Shown: in pieces, positions 54,418 through 63,710 of the stretch
How positions within the stretch are numbered: position 1 is the first letter of the stretch
How the letters are laid out: each line of letters begins with the position of its first letter
DNA from: Alkalidesulfovibrio alkalitolerans DSM 16529
GTDB taxonomy: Bacteria > Desulfobacterota > Desulfovibrionia > Desulfovibrionales > Desulfovibrionaceae
Assembly: GCF_000422245.1 (NCBI RefSeq)
Contig: NZ_ATHI01000005.1
Span: 62,001-126,000 of the forward strand
Reading direction: 5' to 3'
DNA length: 64,000 bases
Program-made: the position numbers and the translations under genes
The notes under the pieces: model-generated
Told to the model about the DNA's origin: nothing
Database searches by the model: none
What the model saw: the letters and a program-made list of their open reading frames with translations, nothing else

Positions 54418-55992
54418 CTACGTCTTGGACATGAGCCCTTCGCCGCTCTCCACGTAGGCAGCAGCGCAGCCCGGACAGACTAGGTCGTCGCCAAGGCGCT
54501 CGCCGCAGGCGCAAACCCAGCCGATGCGCCTGGCCGGGCTGCCCGCGACCAGGGCGTGGTCGGGCACGCTGCGCGTGACCACCGCTCCCGCGCCCACGAA
54601 AGCGTAGCGTCCCACGGTGTTGCCGCAGACGATGGTGCAGTTGGCCCCGAGCGTGGCCCGACGCTTGACCAGGGTGGGCCGCGCCTCGTCCATCTTGCGG
54701 ATGTGGGCGCGCGGATTGTAGACGTTGGTGAAGACCATGGACGGGCCGCAGAAGACCTCGTCCTCCAAGGTGACGTGCTTGTAGACCGAGACGTTGTTCT
54801 GGACCTTGCAACGGTCGCCGATCACCGCGCCGTTGTCCACGAAGACGTTCTGGCCCAGGTTGCAGTCGCGGCCGATCACGGCCTGGCCGCAGACGTGGGC
54901 GAAATGCCAGATGCGCGTGCCCGCGCCGATGCGCGCGCCGGGGTCCACCACGGCCGTCTCGTGAATCTGGCAGTCCGCGGCTTTCGGAGCGCGGCCCAGC
55001 GTGGCCGGGGCCACGGCGCAGGCGTTGTTGTCCATGGAGCGCTGCGCGGCCTTGAGCACCCTGAGCACACGCACGCCCTCCCAGCCATCGGTGCGAGGTC
55101 TCGCGCCGCTCGCGCAGCATTCGAGAAAGTGGCGGCATTCGCACTTCAAGGGCTCGTCCTGGTCCACGGCCGGGGTTTCGGGCTCGGCCTTCACCGGCAC
55201 GGGCGCGCCGTCGCGCCACTCGATGACGTGTGGATAGACCAGGAGTTTCCTGTCCCAGCCTTGAGTGTCGTCGAAGACCGCCATCTTCTTCTCGCCCACC
55301 ACCACGAGCTTTTGCTCCTTGAAAGGATGCAGCCAGGAGACGTAGATGTGGGCGCGCATGCCAGAAGGAAATTTGAGATGGGTGGTGGTCACGTCGGCGA
55401 TCTTCTCATGCAGGTAGTTGCCACCCACGGCCAGCACGGACTCGGGCTCCTCGCCCGCCAGGGAAAGGATCATGGAGACGTCGTGCGGGGCGAAGGACCA
55501 CAGGATGTTCTCCTCGCGCCTGATCTTACCCAGATTCAGGCGGTTGGATTGCACGTAGTCGATCCTGCCCAGATCGCCTGACCGCACGAGCGCCAAAAGC
55601 CGCTCGAAGACCGGATGGTACTGCAAAAGATGACCGACCATGAGTCGAAGGCCCTGCTGATCGGCTAGCCGGGCCAATTCCTCGGCCTCGGCCACTTCAA
55701 GCGCCAGCGGCTTCTCGACATAGACGTGCTTGCCGGCCAAAAGCGCCTCACGGGCGATGGAGAAATGCGTCTCCGCCGGGGTGGCGATGGCCACGGAGGC
55801 GATGGAGGGGTCGCCCAGGATGTCCGAAAGGGCCAGGACGCCCCTGGCTTGGGGGTACAGCCGCGCGAAATCGGCCAGCAGAGCCTCGTTCTTGTCGCAG
55901 ATGGCTCCAAGAGCGCCGAGCGCGTCGAAGTTGCGGGCCAGATTCTTCCCCCAGTAACCACTACCTATCAGAGCCAGGGATCTCGCTTCCAT
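54418..55992 (-). CDS. Fused Gfo/Idh/MocA oxidoreductase and left-handed beta-helix acyltransferase
   Basis: A 524-residue two-enzyme fusion. Residues 1 to about 320 are a Gfo/Idh/MocA NAD-dependent sugar oxidoreductase (GSGYWGKN 10-17, EKPLA 93-97, [10 protein letters not shown]). Residues about 340-490 are hexapeptide repeats of a WbpD/WlbB-like N-acetyltransferase ([58 protein letters not shown]). The last 30 residues hold a zinc ribbon with Cys494, Cys496, Cys506 and Cys509. In WbpB/D pathways these steps give 2,3-diacetamido sugars. ATG 55992 follows AAGGAAA. The aminotransferase partner (WbpE type) is not in the window. Confidence 0.88.
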   Translation of the reverse strand: MEARSLALIGSGYWGKNLARNFDALGALGAICDKNEALLADFARLYPQARGVLALSDILGDPSIASVAIATPAETHFSIAREALLAGKHVYVEKPLALEVAEAEELARLADQQGLRLMVGHLLQYHPVFERLLALVRSGDLGRIDYVQSNRLNLGKIRREENILWSFAPHDVSMILSLAGEEPESVLAVGGNYLHEKIADVTTTHLKFPSGMRAHIYVSWLHPFKEQKLVVVGEKKMAVFDDTQGWDRKLLVYPHVIEWRDGAPVPVKAEPETPAVDQDEPLKCECRHFLECCASGARPRTDGWEGVRVLRVLKAAQRSMDNNACAVAPATLGRAPKAADCQIHETAVVDPGARIGAGTRIWHFAHVCGQAVIGRDCNLGQNVFVDNGAVIGDRCKVQNNVSVYKHVTLEDEVFCGPSMVFTNVYNPRAHIRKMDEARPTLVKRRATLGANCTIVCGNTVGRYAFVGAGAVVTRSVPDHALVAGSPARRIGWVCACGERLGDDLVCPGCAAAYVESGEGLMSKT

Positions 55993-56039
55993 GCGTTTCC
56001 TTGCCTGTCGTAAGTTCTTTGTTGAAGTCCCTGCCCACG

Positions 56040-56058
56040 CGCGGCCTTTTAAGCCGCG
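56040..56058 (-). terminator. Weak hairpin after fliW
   Basis: A 6-bp stem CGCGGC...GCCGCG with an AT-rich 7-base loop lies 14 bases past the fliW stop. It has no U run, so it is only a candidate. Confidence 0.3.
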
Positions 56059-56071
56059 ACGCTCATACAAC

Positions 56072-56527
56072 CTACTGCTCGGGCGCGGGTGCGGGGGTCA
56101 GGGCGTAATGGCTCGGAAAGCGCGGGTCGGTCTGCGGAACCTGAAGCCCGATGCGCGACTTGGAGTTCACGCAGATGGGGCCGGTGAGGTTCAAGACGGC
56201 CTCGCCCGGCTTGCCGGGAGGGATGGTCACGGTGACCAGGATGGCGAGTTGGCGGATGTTCTCGATGCGCAGGATTCGCTGTTCCGCATCGCCGATCTGG
56301 ATCTCATAGTCGTCGAGAAAGGCGAAGGGATCGGTGACCAGCAGACCGAGTTTCGGGTCCTTCAGGCATTGCAAAAGCATGAAGGGCGAGTCCTCGCGAA
56401 TCTTCAGGAGTGCGAAGTCGTGCCGGTTCTCCAGTCCGATCAACCCCTTGGGGAAGTGGATGATCCGGCTCGAGTCCACGGTCCGTTCGCCCAGACGTGA
56501 TTGGATGGTTATTTCTTTCCTGGCCAT
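56072..56527 (-). CDS. fliW: Flagellar assembly factor FliW
   Basis: A 151-residue protein that binds CsrA and flagellin in a partner switch. [20 protein letters not shown] near residue 25, [21 protein letters not shown] and the later [17 protein letters not shown] are the FliW pattern. It overlaps the csrA end by 19 bases. Free CsrA represses flagellin mRNA; FliW relieves this when flagellin is exported. Confidence 0.94.
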   Translation of the reverse strand: MARKEITIQSRLGERTVDSSRIIHFPKGLIGLENRHDFALLKIREDSPFMLLQCLKDPKLGLLVTDPFAFLDDYEIQIGDAEQRILRIENIRQLAILVTVTIPPGKPGEAVLNLTGPICVNSKSRIGLQVPQTDPRFPSHYALTPAPAPEQ

Positions 56528-56742
56528 AGCTCCGCCGCCGCCATCAGGTCGTTTTCGAGGGTTTGCAGGGCCAGACTGTTTTGTTCCTTGACCTTGACGT
56601 ACAGTTCCTCGCGGTACACCGGCACGTCCTCGGGAACCTCGAGTCCGATCTTGATCTGCCTGCCCTTCACGGAGAGGACGGTGATCTTCATTGTATCGCC
56701 CACGTGGATCGACTCCCCAGGGCGACGCGTCAATATGAGCAT
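56509..56742 (-). CDS. csrA: Carbon storage regulator CsrA
   Basis: A 77-residue RNA-binding regulator. MLILTRRPGESIHVGD followed by VKGRQIKIGLEVPEDVPVYREELY is canonical. The C-terminal extension to ~77 residues suits the FliW-binding type found with flagellar genes. ATG 56742 is preferred over an in-frame start at 56763 because homologues begin MLIL. A promoter-like TTGACG/CACAAT lies upstream, between flgL and csrA. Confidence 0.95.
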   Translation of the reverse strand: MLILTRRPGESIHVGDTMKITVLSVKGRQIKIGLEVPEDVPVYREELYVKVKEQNSLALQTLENDLMAAAELWPGKK

Positions 56743-56792
56743 CCGTTTTATCCCGAAGTTCACGGCCGCGCGGGGGTCACGCGACCGTGGGC

Positions 56793-56821
56793 ATTGTGAA
56801 CGCTCACTCCCTCCGCGTCAA
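56793..56821 (-). promoter_or_regulatory. Candidate internal promoter for csrA-fliW
   Basis: On the minus strand TTGACG (56821-56816), 17 bp, CACAAT (56798-56793), matching five and four positions of the sigma-70 consensus. It lies in the 110-bp gap after flgL and would allow csrA-fliW to be made apart from the flagellar transcript. Confidence 0.4.
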
Positions 56822-56852
56822 GCAGCCGCCCGGACGCTTTCAAGGCGGCCCG

Positions 56853-58418
56853 CTAGACGTAGTTCACAAGCGTCATCTTCATGATGAGACTCGACGTCTT
56901 GAGCACGGCCTCGTAGGATATTTGTTGCTGGGCAAGCCTAGTCATGAGTTCCGCCACGTCCACGTCCTCGACCGAAGAGAGCCGCTCGCTCTGGTTCAGA
57001 TAGAGCCCGGTGAGGATGGTTTCCGCGACCTGAAGCCTGTTCTCGCGCCCGGCCACGTTGGCCGTTTTGTTGAGCAATTGATTCTGGCTCTTGGTCAGGT
57101 CCGCGAGCACTTCCTGAATGCCCTGCTGGTTGTTGGTCTCCAAATATCCCACCAGCCTGCCCATGGTGTCGAGCAGATTCTTGCCAGGGTCGTCCCCGAA
57201 GACCAGCCGGGCTTCGGAACTGTACATGTTCTTATAGACACCGCCGAAAATGTCCTTGCCCACGCTGTTCACGGCGATCTCCTCGCTGGCCGAGATGCGC
57301 AACGAGATGTCCGCGGTGTTGGGCCGGATGACGAACTGGTTGCCTGCGGTGAGGATGTTGCCGCCGTTGGAATTCAGCGTCAGGACTCCGCCGGGGACGA
57401 TGAGCCGCGCCTGATCGGGCGAGGCCCCCGAGACGGTGACGTTGCCCGTGACCCAGTTGTTTCCCCCGTCGAGACTGTAGGAATAGGTGATGGGCTCGCC
57501 GAGGTTGGCCCCGGCCGAGTCAATGCGCACGGCAACATTCTTGGCAAAATAGCCTTCGGCCATTCCGGCCACGTCCGTGACCCCAAAGCCGTCCACGCGG
57601 GAGAAGTCCTTGTCGTCGCCGAGATATTCGGCGGTGGGCCGCACCCACATCCAAGTGCCGTTGTTGTCGCCCACGTTGTCGAGCGCCGTGGTCGTGACCG
57701 TGGCGGTCGCGTCCAGGTTCATGCGCACGCCCTGGAAATCCAGCACCGCGCGGCCGCCGGAGATGTTGAGCGGACCATTCACCGTGGTGAAGGAGTCCCC
57801 GCCGTCCATGGAAAAGCGGTAGCCGAGCGTGGCCGGGGCCGAGGCGAGGTCGGTTGTCGTGCCGCCCTCGGGATTGGCGGTGTCCACGAACTGCACCAGG
57901 ATCGTCTTCTCGGCGAATCCTTCGATGGAGAAGGATGCGTTTTGCAGCGCGCCATCGTTGGCCGTGGCCCACAGGCGTTCCTCGAAGGCGTTACCGTCGA
58001 TTTTGTGACCCGCGAAAATGGATTTGTTGTCGTAGGTGGTGTTGCCCAGGGCCACCATCTGCTTGAAGAGTTGCCGTGCCTCGTAGGATATCTGCAACCG
58101 GTTGTCCTTGGTCAGGGTTCCGGTGGCGGCTTGCTCGGCGATCTCCTTGGCGCGGGTGACGATGGTCGAGGCCTGCAGAAGCGTCTCGTCGGCCAGGTTC
58201 AGCCAACCCTTGGCCGTGTCGATGTTTTTCTTGAACCCCTCCATGCCTGCCAGAGAGGTTCGGATGTCGAGCAGGCGCGCCGTGCCCACCGGATCGTCCG
58301 AGGGACGGTTGATGCGCTTCTGGCTGGACGCCTGGAGGTTGGACTCCATCAGGTTGGCCAGGTTGGAGTTCATCCGTACCAGGAAATTCTGGTAGAGCAT
58401 CTGCTGGGTGACGCGCAT
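56853..58418 (-). CDS. flgL: Flagellar hook-associated protein 3, FlgL
   Basis: A 521-residue hook-filament junction protein. The conserved flagellin-like N-terminus is MRVTQQMLYQNFLVRMNSNLANLMESNLQASSQKRINRPSDDPVG and the C-terminus ends in the parallel helix VAELMTRLAQQQISYEAVLKTSSLIMKMTLVNYV. The variable middle is longer than in enterics. CGGGAGAAA precedes the start. flgK is 26 bases upstream. Confidence 0.94.
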   Translation of the reverse strand: MRVTQQMLYQNFLVRMNSNLANLMESNLQASSQKRINRPSDDPVGTARLLDIRTSLAGMEGFKKNIDTAKGWLNLADETLLQASTIVTRAKEIAEQAATGTLTKDNRLQISYEARQLFKQMVALGNTTYDNKSIFAGHKIDGNAFEERLWATANDGALQNASFSIEGFAEKTILVQFVDTANPEGGTTTDLASAPATLGYRFSMDGGDSFTTVNGPLNISGGRAVLDFQGVRMNLDATATVTTTALDNVGDNNGTWMWVRPTAEYLGDDKDFSRVDGFGVTDVAGMAEGYFAKNVAVRIDSAGANLGEPITYSYSLDGGNNWVTGNVTVSGASPDQARLIVPGGVLTLNSNGGNILTAGNQFVIRPNTADISLRISASEEIAVNSVGKDIFGGVYKNMYSSEARLVFGDDPGKNLLDTMGRLVGYLETNNQQGIQEVLADLTKSQNQLLNKTANVAGRENRLQVAETILTGLYLNQSERLSSVEDVDVAELMTRLAQQQISYEAVLKTSSLIMKMTLVNYV

Positions 58419-58444
58419 GGGCTTTCTCCCGGATTATTCCCGCG

Positions 58445-60568
58445 CTACTGCTTCAGACCGAGCAGCGTCTGGATCATCTGGTCCGCGGTTGTGATGAGCT
58501 TGGCCGCGGCCGTGTAAGAATGCTGGAACCGGATGAGATCGCTCATCTCCTGGTCCAGGTTCACGCCGGAAATCTCCTGCTGGCGACGGTCGAGATCGTC
58601 CGCCAGGGCCTTTTGATAGCTGAAGTTGAACTGGGCGATCTTGGTGTCTCCGCCCACCTCTGCCACGAGCGAGTTGTAGAACGAGGACAGGGTCTCGCTG
58701 ATCGTGCCGGAATGGATGGTGGAGATGCTCACCTTCTTGGATTCGAGCTTGGTCATGGTCAGGGCCATGGTGTTGTCGCCCTTGTTGGTCTCACCCGCGC
58801 CGTTGACGTGGCCCGTGTTCACGTGCCCCAGATTCTGTGACAGGGAACTGTTCAGGGAAATGGAGCGCGCATCCGAACCGTCGAAGAATGTGTTGACGCC
58901 AAGGGCGGCCCAAAGGCCGGTGGTGTCCTCGCCGAATTCGAACTGGGTAGTGCCGTCGGCCGAGGTGATGGTCAACTGATGGTTGCTGATCTCGGCCCGC
59001 AGGACCCCAGAGAAGGTACGGTTGATGGCATCGCGCACGTCTTCGAGGCTGTGCAGCGAGGGGTCGAAGTTGAGCTGCCCGGCCCCGCTGGAAAAGTCGA
59101 GGGCCGCGCCAGTCACGTACTCGCCCGAGGTCTTGTCGTAGACGTGGATCATGGTCGATCCGGCGGCCAACTTGTCTGCGAAGGCCAGGCCGGATTCAGG
59201 CGTGCCCAGGGCCATGGAGTCCGAGCGCACGGAATAGGTGCCGACAACGGCGTCGTGATGCACGAGCCCCGCGCCCTGGCTGTGAATACGGTTCACTTCC
59301 CAGATCAGCGATTCGGCGAAGGAGTTCAGCTTGTCGCGGTATTTGCCGATATAATCGTCGCGGAAGTTGAACAAACCGCCCAGGCTGCCCCCCACGATGC
59401 GACGCTCGTTGTCCTTGCCGTCGAGCCCGATCTGGGGAGTGATGTTCTCGGGGTTGGCCGCGGTCTGATACCAGTAGAGCGCCTTTTTGGGCACGATGGT
59501 GAAGGAGTCACCCACACGCAGGTTGTTGGTGGGAGTCGCGCCGGAGTCGTTGCCGGTGCCGAACCAGACGGTCAGGTTGCGCACCGCGACCGCGCCGTCC
59601 TCGGGCCGAGCGCTGACGCGGAGCTCATTGCCGTTGTCATCCCGAAGCCAAGTCTTGCCGCCGTCCAGCGAGACGCGCATCAGGGCCGCGCTGCCGCCGT
59701 TGCTGACCTGGCCTCCGCTCACGACCTCAAAGGTGTACTCGTACTCGTCGCTGCCGGAAAAATAGATCTGCCCGTCGAAATTCGAGGCCGGGGTCAGGTT
59801 CTTGAAGGTCTTGGCGTTCTCGAAGGAGAGTTGGAAATGGGACTCGCGGTCCACCAAGGTCTGTCCGGCCTTGGTGGTGATGGTGATGTTGCCCGCTCCC
59901 TTGTCGATGAAATTGATGTCGATGATCGTGGCCAGCTCGCGGGTCAGGAGATCGCGCTGGTCGTACAGCTCGTTGACGTTGTTGATGCCATCCACTTGCT
60001 GTTCGTTGATCTGCCGGTTGAAGGTCGCGATGGAGCGCAGGATGTCGTTGGCTCTGGTCACGTCCTGCTGGATGTAGTTGTCGGTCTGCCGCTGCAGGGC
60101 CGTCATCTGTTCGTCGGCGCTGTTGAGAAGCGTCAGGATGCTCTTGGTCTGCGAAACCAGGGTCTCGCGGGCCGGATAGCTGGACGGATTCGCTGCCAGA
60201 TCGTTCCAGGCGCCGAAGAAGCTCGACATGGCCGCGTTCATGCCGTCGAGGTTGGCCTCGTTGAAGAGCGAATCGAGGCCGCGCATCTCTTGGTAGATGG
60301 TGCTCCAGCGGCTGCTCGACGAGGACTTGTCGTTGAAGGTGCTCTCGATGAAGCGGTCGAAGCTCCTGACGACCTCGGCGGCGCGCACGCCCGTGCCGAT
60401 CTGGCCCGGAGCGAAATTGATGGACATCGCCTCTTCGAGCCGCACCGTGCGGCGGCGATAGCCCACGGTGTTGACGTTGGCGATGTTGTTGCCGACGGTC
60501 TGGATCGAGCTTTGCGAGGCGAAAAGCCCCGTCTGCCCGAGATTCAGGAGCGAGTTGACGCCGGGCAT
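58445..60568 (-). CDS. flgK: Flagellar hook-associated protein 1, FlgK
   Basis: A 707-residue junction protein. The N-terminus MPGVNSLLNLGQTGLFASQSSIQTVGNNIANVNTVGYRRRTV is the rod/hook family signature, and the C-terminus DQEMSDLIRFQHSYTAAAKLITTADQMIQTLLGLKQ is typical. The start overlaps flgN by one base (TGATG), with GGGAG inside the flgN end. Confidence 0.96.
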   Translation of the reverse strand: MPGVNSLLNLGQTGLFASQSSIQTVGNNIANVNTVGYRRRTVRLEEAMSINFAPGQIGTGVRAAEVVRSFDRFIESTFNDKSSSSSRWSTIYQEMRGLDSLFNEANLDGMNAAMSSFFGAWNDLAANPSSYPARETLVSQTKSILTLLNSADEQMTALQRQTDNYIQQDVTRANDILRSIATFNRQINEQQVDGINNVNELYDQRDLLTRELATIIDINFIDKGAGNITITTKAGQTLVDRESHFQLSFENAKTFKNLTPASNFDGQIYFSGSDEYEYTFEVVSGGQVSNGGSAALMRVSLDGGKTWLRDDNGNELRVSARPEDGAVAVRNLTVWFGTGNDSGATPTNNLRVGDSFTIVPKKALYWYQTAANPENITPQIGLDGKDNERRIVGGSLGGLFNFRDDYIGKYRDKLNSFAESLIWEVNRIHSQGAGLVHHDAVVGTYSVRSDSMALGTPESGLAFADKLAAGSTMIHVYDKTSGEYVTGAALDFSSGAGQLNFDPSLHSLEDVRDAINRTFSGVLRAEISNHQLTITSADGTTQFEFGEDTTGLWAALGVNTFFDGSDARSISLNSSLSQNLGHVNTGHVNGAGETNKGDNTMALTMTKLESKKVSISTIHSGTISETLSSFYNSLVAEVGGDTKIAQFNFSYQKALADDLDRRQQEISGVNLDQEMSDLIRFQHSYTAAAKLITTADQMIQTLLGLKQ

Positions 60569-61047
60569 CAGAGACTCCCGCGCATCAGCGAGGCCTGGGT
60601 CTTGCCAGACACGAAACGACCGTTGCGCGCGTAGACGTCTTGACGCCTGGGCTTGACCTGCTCATGAAGGAATTCGATCATCTCCTTGCTCTGGTCGTAC
60701 AGGGCCAGGGCGAGATGGCTGTTCTTCTCGGCCTGCCGGGCGCACTCCTGCTCCAGGACGTCGATGCCCGCAAGCAGTTCCCGAAAGGCGGGGATATCCT
60801 CGGCGCCGAGCGTCTCGGCCACCTCGGTCATGGGAATCGCCCGACCGTGAGCCTCCACGACCAGTGCCTTGAGCGCGGCGCGCTCCGAGGCCACCTGGCG
60901 GATCAGTTCCTGGATGGCCATTTCGAGTCGGGTCACTTCCTGCGGCTTGCCTTCGCGCAACAGGGAAAATTCTTCCTCCAAAAGCCCGGCCAGAACGCCG
61001 AGCGCTCCGCGCTGCCTGGTCAGATTCTCCCGCATGGTCCGTATCAT
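60568..61047 (-). CDS. flgN: FlgN-type export chaperone for FlgK/FlgL
   Basis: A 159-residue, wholly helical, acidic protein of the right size and position for FlgN. The middle RLEMAIQELIRQVASERAALKALV suits the FlgN family. ATG 61047 follows GGAGAG at good spacing; earlier in-frame starts lack it. It stands between flgJ and flgK and overlaps flgK by one base, which supports a chaperone role for that protein. Confidence 0.8.
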   Translation of the reverse strand: MIRTMRENLTRQRGALGVLAGLLEEEFSLLREGKPQEVTRLEMAIQELIRQVASERAALKALVVEAHGRAIPMTEVAETLGAEDIPAFRELLAGIDVLEQECARQAEKNSHLALALYDQSKEMIEFLHEQVKPRRQDVYARNGRFVSGKTQASLMRGSL

Positions 61048-61130
61048 GGCTGCTCTCCGTTTGTCCGGCACCGGCCGGCCGGCATAGTCAGTATCTCATC
61101 CTTGCGCCGGATTTCAGGCTCGTATCGGCC

Positions 61131-61799
61131 TCACGTCCCCTCGCCCTGCCCCGAGGCGTCGGAGAGGACTATTTTGCCGACCTGCCCGTCTTTGTCCGGT
61201 TTCAGTGCAAAAGACCTGCCGGGCTCGATGCCCGCGATGCGCTCGGCGATAAGCCGGGCACGGCTTACGGCTTCTTCGTCGGAAAGCTCGGCCACGTTCG
61301 AGGCTGAACTGACGCTGACGGAGCCAGACGCGGCTGGTCCGGGACCGGAGACGGCGATCTTCGGCTCAGGTACGGGCGACTGCGACACCCCCGGCAGCCC
61401 GCCGATCTGGTCGCGGGCTTCGAGCGACCGCACCGGGATCTGCTCCGCCTGTCCTTCCTTGGCCTTGAGCGCTGCGGAAAGCTGGGCGTACATCATGTCC
61501 GCTATGCCTATGCCGCCCGCCTGGGCGAACTTCCTGGACAGCTCGTGGTCGAACATGGCCATGTACTGGTCTTCGTAGGGGCTGTGCAGGTAGCCTTCCT
61601 TGGGTATGGAATTGCGCATCTGCTCCCACATCTTGCCCATGAAGATGGCCTCGAAATCCTGGCAGGTTTCGCGCAGCGCCTCGTCAGAATTCTTCTGTTC
61701 GAGACGACGCTTCAGATCCTGCATACGCGCGGTCTGGCGCGCAAGATCGGCCTGATCGGTCAGGCCGCCAGGGATGAGCGGCGAAAAACCGTCTGACAT
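61131..61799 (-). CDS. flgJ: Rod-binding protein FlgJ, N-terminal domain only
   Basis: A 222-residue protein with the rod-binding domain (CQDFEAIFMGKMWEQMRNSIPKEGYLHSPYEDQYMAMFDHELSRKFAQAGGIGIADMMYAQL). It lacks the muramidase domain of enteric FlgJ, so wall cutting must be done elsewhere; the transglycosylases at 37.9-39.2 and 47.3-48.6 kb are possible partners. A strong GGAGGTGA precedes the start, which lies directly after the flgI stop. The C-terminal 100 residues are low-complexity Ser/Ala/Pro. Confidence 0.92.
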   Translation of the reverse strand: MSDGFSPLIPGGLTDQADLARQTARMQDLKRRLEQKNSDEALRETCQDFEAIFMGKMWEQMRNSIPKEGYLHSPYEDQYMAMFDHELSRKFAQAGGIGIADMMYAQLSAALKAKEGQAEQIPVRSLEARDQIGGLPGVSQSPVPEPKIAVSGPGPAASGSVSVSSASNVAELSDEEAVSRARLIAERIAGIEPGRSFALKPDKDGQVGKIVLSDASGQGEGT

Positions 61800-62900
61800 T
61801 TAGATCACCTCCAGATCGGCCATCAGCGCGCCTGCCGAACGCAGCGTCCTGAGGATGGAGATCAGGTCGCGCGGGGTAGCGCCGATGGCGTTCAAGCCGT
61901 CCACCAACTCGCGCAGGGTGGCGCCTTCCATGAGCAACAGCCGCTTGTTCTGTTCCACGATGCCGATTTCGGTTTCGGGCACCACGACCGTCTCACCCGC
62001 CGCGAACGGCGCGGGCTGACTGACCTGGGCCGTCTCGGCGATGACTATCTGCAGGTTGCCATGGGCCACGGCCACCTGCCCCAGGCGCACGTTCTGCCCC
62101 AGAACCACGGTGCCGGTCTTTTCGTCCACCACCACGCGGGCGCGGCTGTCGGGTCTGATCTCGATATTCTCGATGCTGGCCATGAGCGGCACCAAGTTGC
62201 CCTGGAAGCGGGGCGGGATATCCACCTCGATGGTCGCGATGTCGCGCGCCGTGGCAAACTGGCCGCCCAACGAGCGGTTGATGGCCTCCACCGTCTGCAT
62301 GGTGGTGGAGAAGTCCTGGATGGACATGTTCAGTGTGATACTTTCCATCTCATTGAAATTGAAAGGAATACCCCGTTCGACTGTGGCCCCGCCGGGGATG
62401 ATGCCCACGGTGGTGACGTTCTTCTGCGCCTGGGCGGCCGCGCCTTCGGCCAGAAAACCGCCGATGGTCAGCGGCCCCTGGGCCACGGCGTAGATGTTGC
62501 CGTCAAGCCCGCGCAGCGGCGTGACCAGCAAGAGGCCGCCGAAAAGGCTTTTGGAGTCGCCGATGCTCGACACGGTGACGTCCATGCGCGAGCCCGGCGC
62601 GGAGGACACGGGCATGTTCGCCGTGACCATGACCGCGGCCACGTTCTTGGGGCGAAGCTGGGCCTGGTCCACGCGTACGCCCATCTTGTCGAGCATGTTG
62701 ACCATGGACTGGATGGTGAAGTCGCTGCCCCGCTGGTCGCCGGTGCCGTTCAAGCCCACGACGAGGCCGTAGCCCACGAGCTGGTTGGAACGCACTCCCT
62801 TGAACGTGGCCACGTCCTTGATGCGCGCGGCAGAAACCTCGTGCGCGAGGCCCGCAAGGAGCACAAAGATCGTGCAGGCGGCGATGAGCACCCGTTTCAT
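61800..62900 (-). CDS. flgI: Flagellar P-ring protein FlgI
   Basis: A 366-residue periplasmic protein forming the P ring in the peptidoglycan layer. A signal peptide ([23 protein letters not shown]) precedes [32 protein letters not shown], the FlgI signature. ATG 62900 follows GGGAAGGG; an upstream in-frame start at 62942 has no supporting site. Confidence 0.96.
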   Translation of the reverse strand: MKRVLIAACTIFVLLAGLAHEVSAARIKDVATFKGVRSNQLVGYGLVVGLNGTGDQRGSDFTIQSMVNMLDKMGVRVDQAQLRPKNVAAVMVTANMPVSSAPGSRMDVTVSSIGDSKSLFGGLLLVTPLRGLDGNIYAVAQGPLTIGGFLAEGAAAQAQKNVTTVGIIPGGATVERGIPFNFNEMESITLNMSIQDFSTTMQTVEAINRSLGGQFATARDIATIEVDIPPRFQGNLVPLMASIENIEIRPDSRARVVVDEKTGTVVLGQNVRLGQVAVAHGNLQIVIAETAQVSQPAPFAAGETVVVPETEIGIVEQNKRLLLMEGATLRELVDGLNAIGATPRDLISILRTLRSAGALMADLEVI

Positions 62901-62973
62901 GATTTTTTCCCTTCCCCATAGACGGAGGATACGACGAGGCATGGTTCCCTTCTTCCCCGGTCTCCGGGCGCGT

Positions 62974-63699
62974 CTAGAACGGCCAGATATTGTCCAAAAT
63001 TCTGGCCATCCAGCCGGGCCGCTGCTTGTCGGCCAGAACGCCTTGACCGTAAAATTCGATGGTCGCGTCGGCCAGCTTGTCCGTGGTCACGGAATTGTCC
63101 ACGTCGATGTCTTGCGGCCTGACGAGCCCGCGCACCACCAGGATCTGGGTCTCTTCGTTGATGCGCATCTCGCGCGCTCCCTCGACCTGCATCAGGCCGT
63201 TGGGCAGGATCTGCACCACACGCGCGCCCACGGAAGCCGAAAGATCGGATTCGCGCTTGGTCTCGCCCTTGCCGGTGAGGTCGTTGGTGCTTCCGGCCCT
63301 GACGATGGGTTCGTTGCCCACGGCTCCGCTCATGCCAAAGGATGGCACGAACAAGGGAGTGGCGCGGACGTTGTTCTTGCCGAAGAAGCTGCTTACGCCG
63401 ATGTTGACGTCGGACTCGCGCTGGGCCGTTGTATCGGCTTTGTGCTTGCCCTTGGAGACGTCGTTGACGCGCACCGTGACCACGTCGCCGACGCGGCGGG
63501 CGCGGCTGTCCGCGAAAAGGTTGTCGGCCTGTCCTTGGGCGAAGAGCGAGCCGGGATTCTCCCGGGCCGGAGCCGGGGCGGCGGGCGGCGGCGTCATGAC
63601 AGTGACTTCGCGCGGCGTCTTCTGCTGCGTGGCGCAGCCCGAAGAAAGCACGACCACCAGCAGGGCCGCGAGGGCCAGACGTGAATTGGGGATGTTCAT
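62974..63699 (-). CDS. flgH: Flagellar L-ring lipoprotein FlgH
   Basis: A 241-residue outer-membrane lipoprotein. The signal ends in lipobox SSGC, followed by a Pro/Ala-rich segment and the FlgH core [29 protein letters not shown]. The C-terminal [34 protein letters not shown] is typical. GGAGGA precedes the start. Confidence 0.95.
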   Translation of the reverse strand: MNIPNSRLALAALLVVVLSSGCATQQKTPREVTVMTPPPAAPAPARENPGSLFAQGQADNLFADSRARRVGDVVTVRVNDVSKGKHKADTTAQRESDVNIGVSSFFGKNNVRATPLFVPSFGMSGAVGNEPIVRAGSTNDLTGKGETKRESDLSASVGARVVQILPNGLMQVEGAREMRINEETQILVVRGLVRPQDIDVDNSVTTDKLADATIEFYGQGVLADKQRPGWMARILDNIWPF

Positions 63700-63710
63700 A
63701 TTGTCCTCCG

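Noticed and set aside
61100-61130. Sigma-28 promoter upstream of flgN (GCCGATAC)
   Set aside because: A -10-like box is present on the minus strand at about 61113, but no TAAA lies 15-16 bases upstream.
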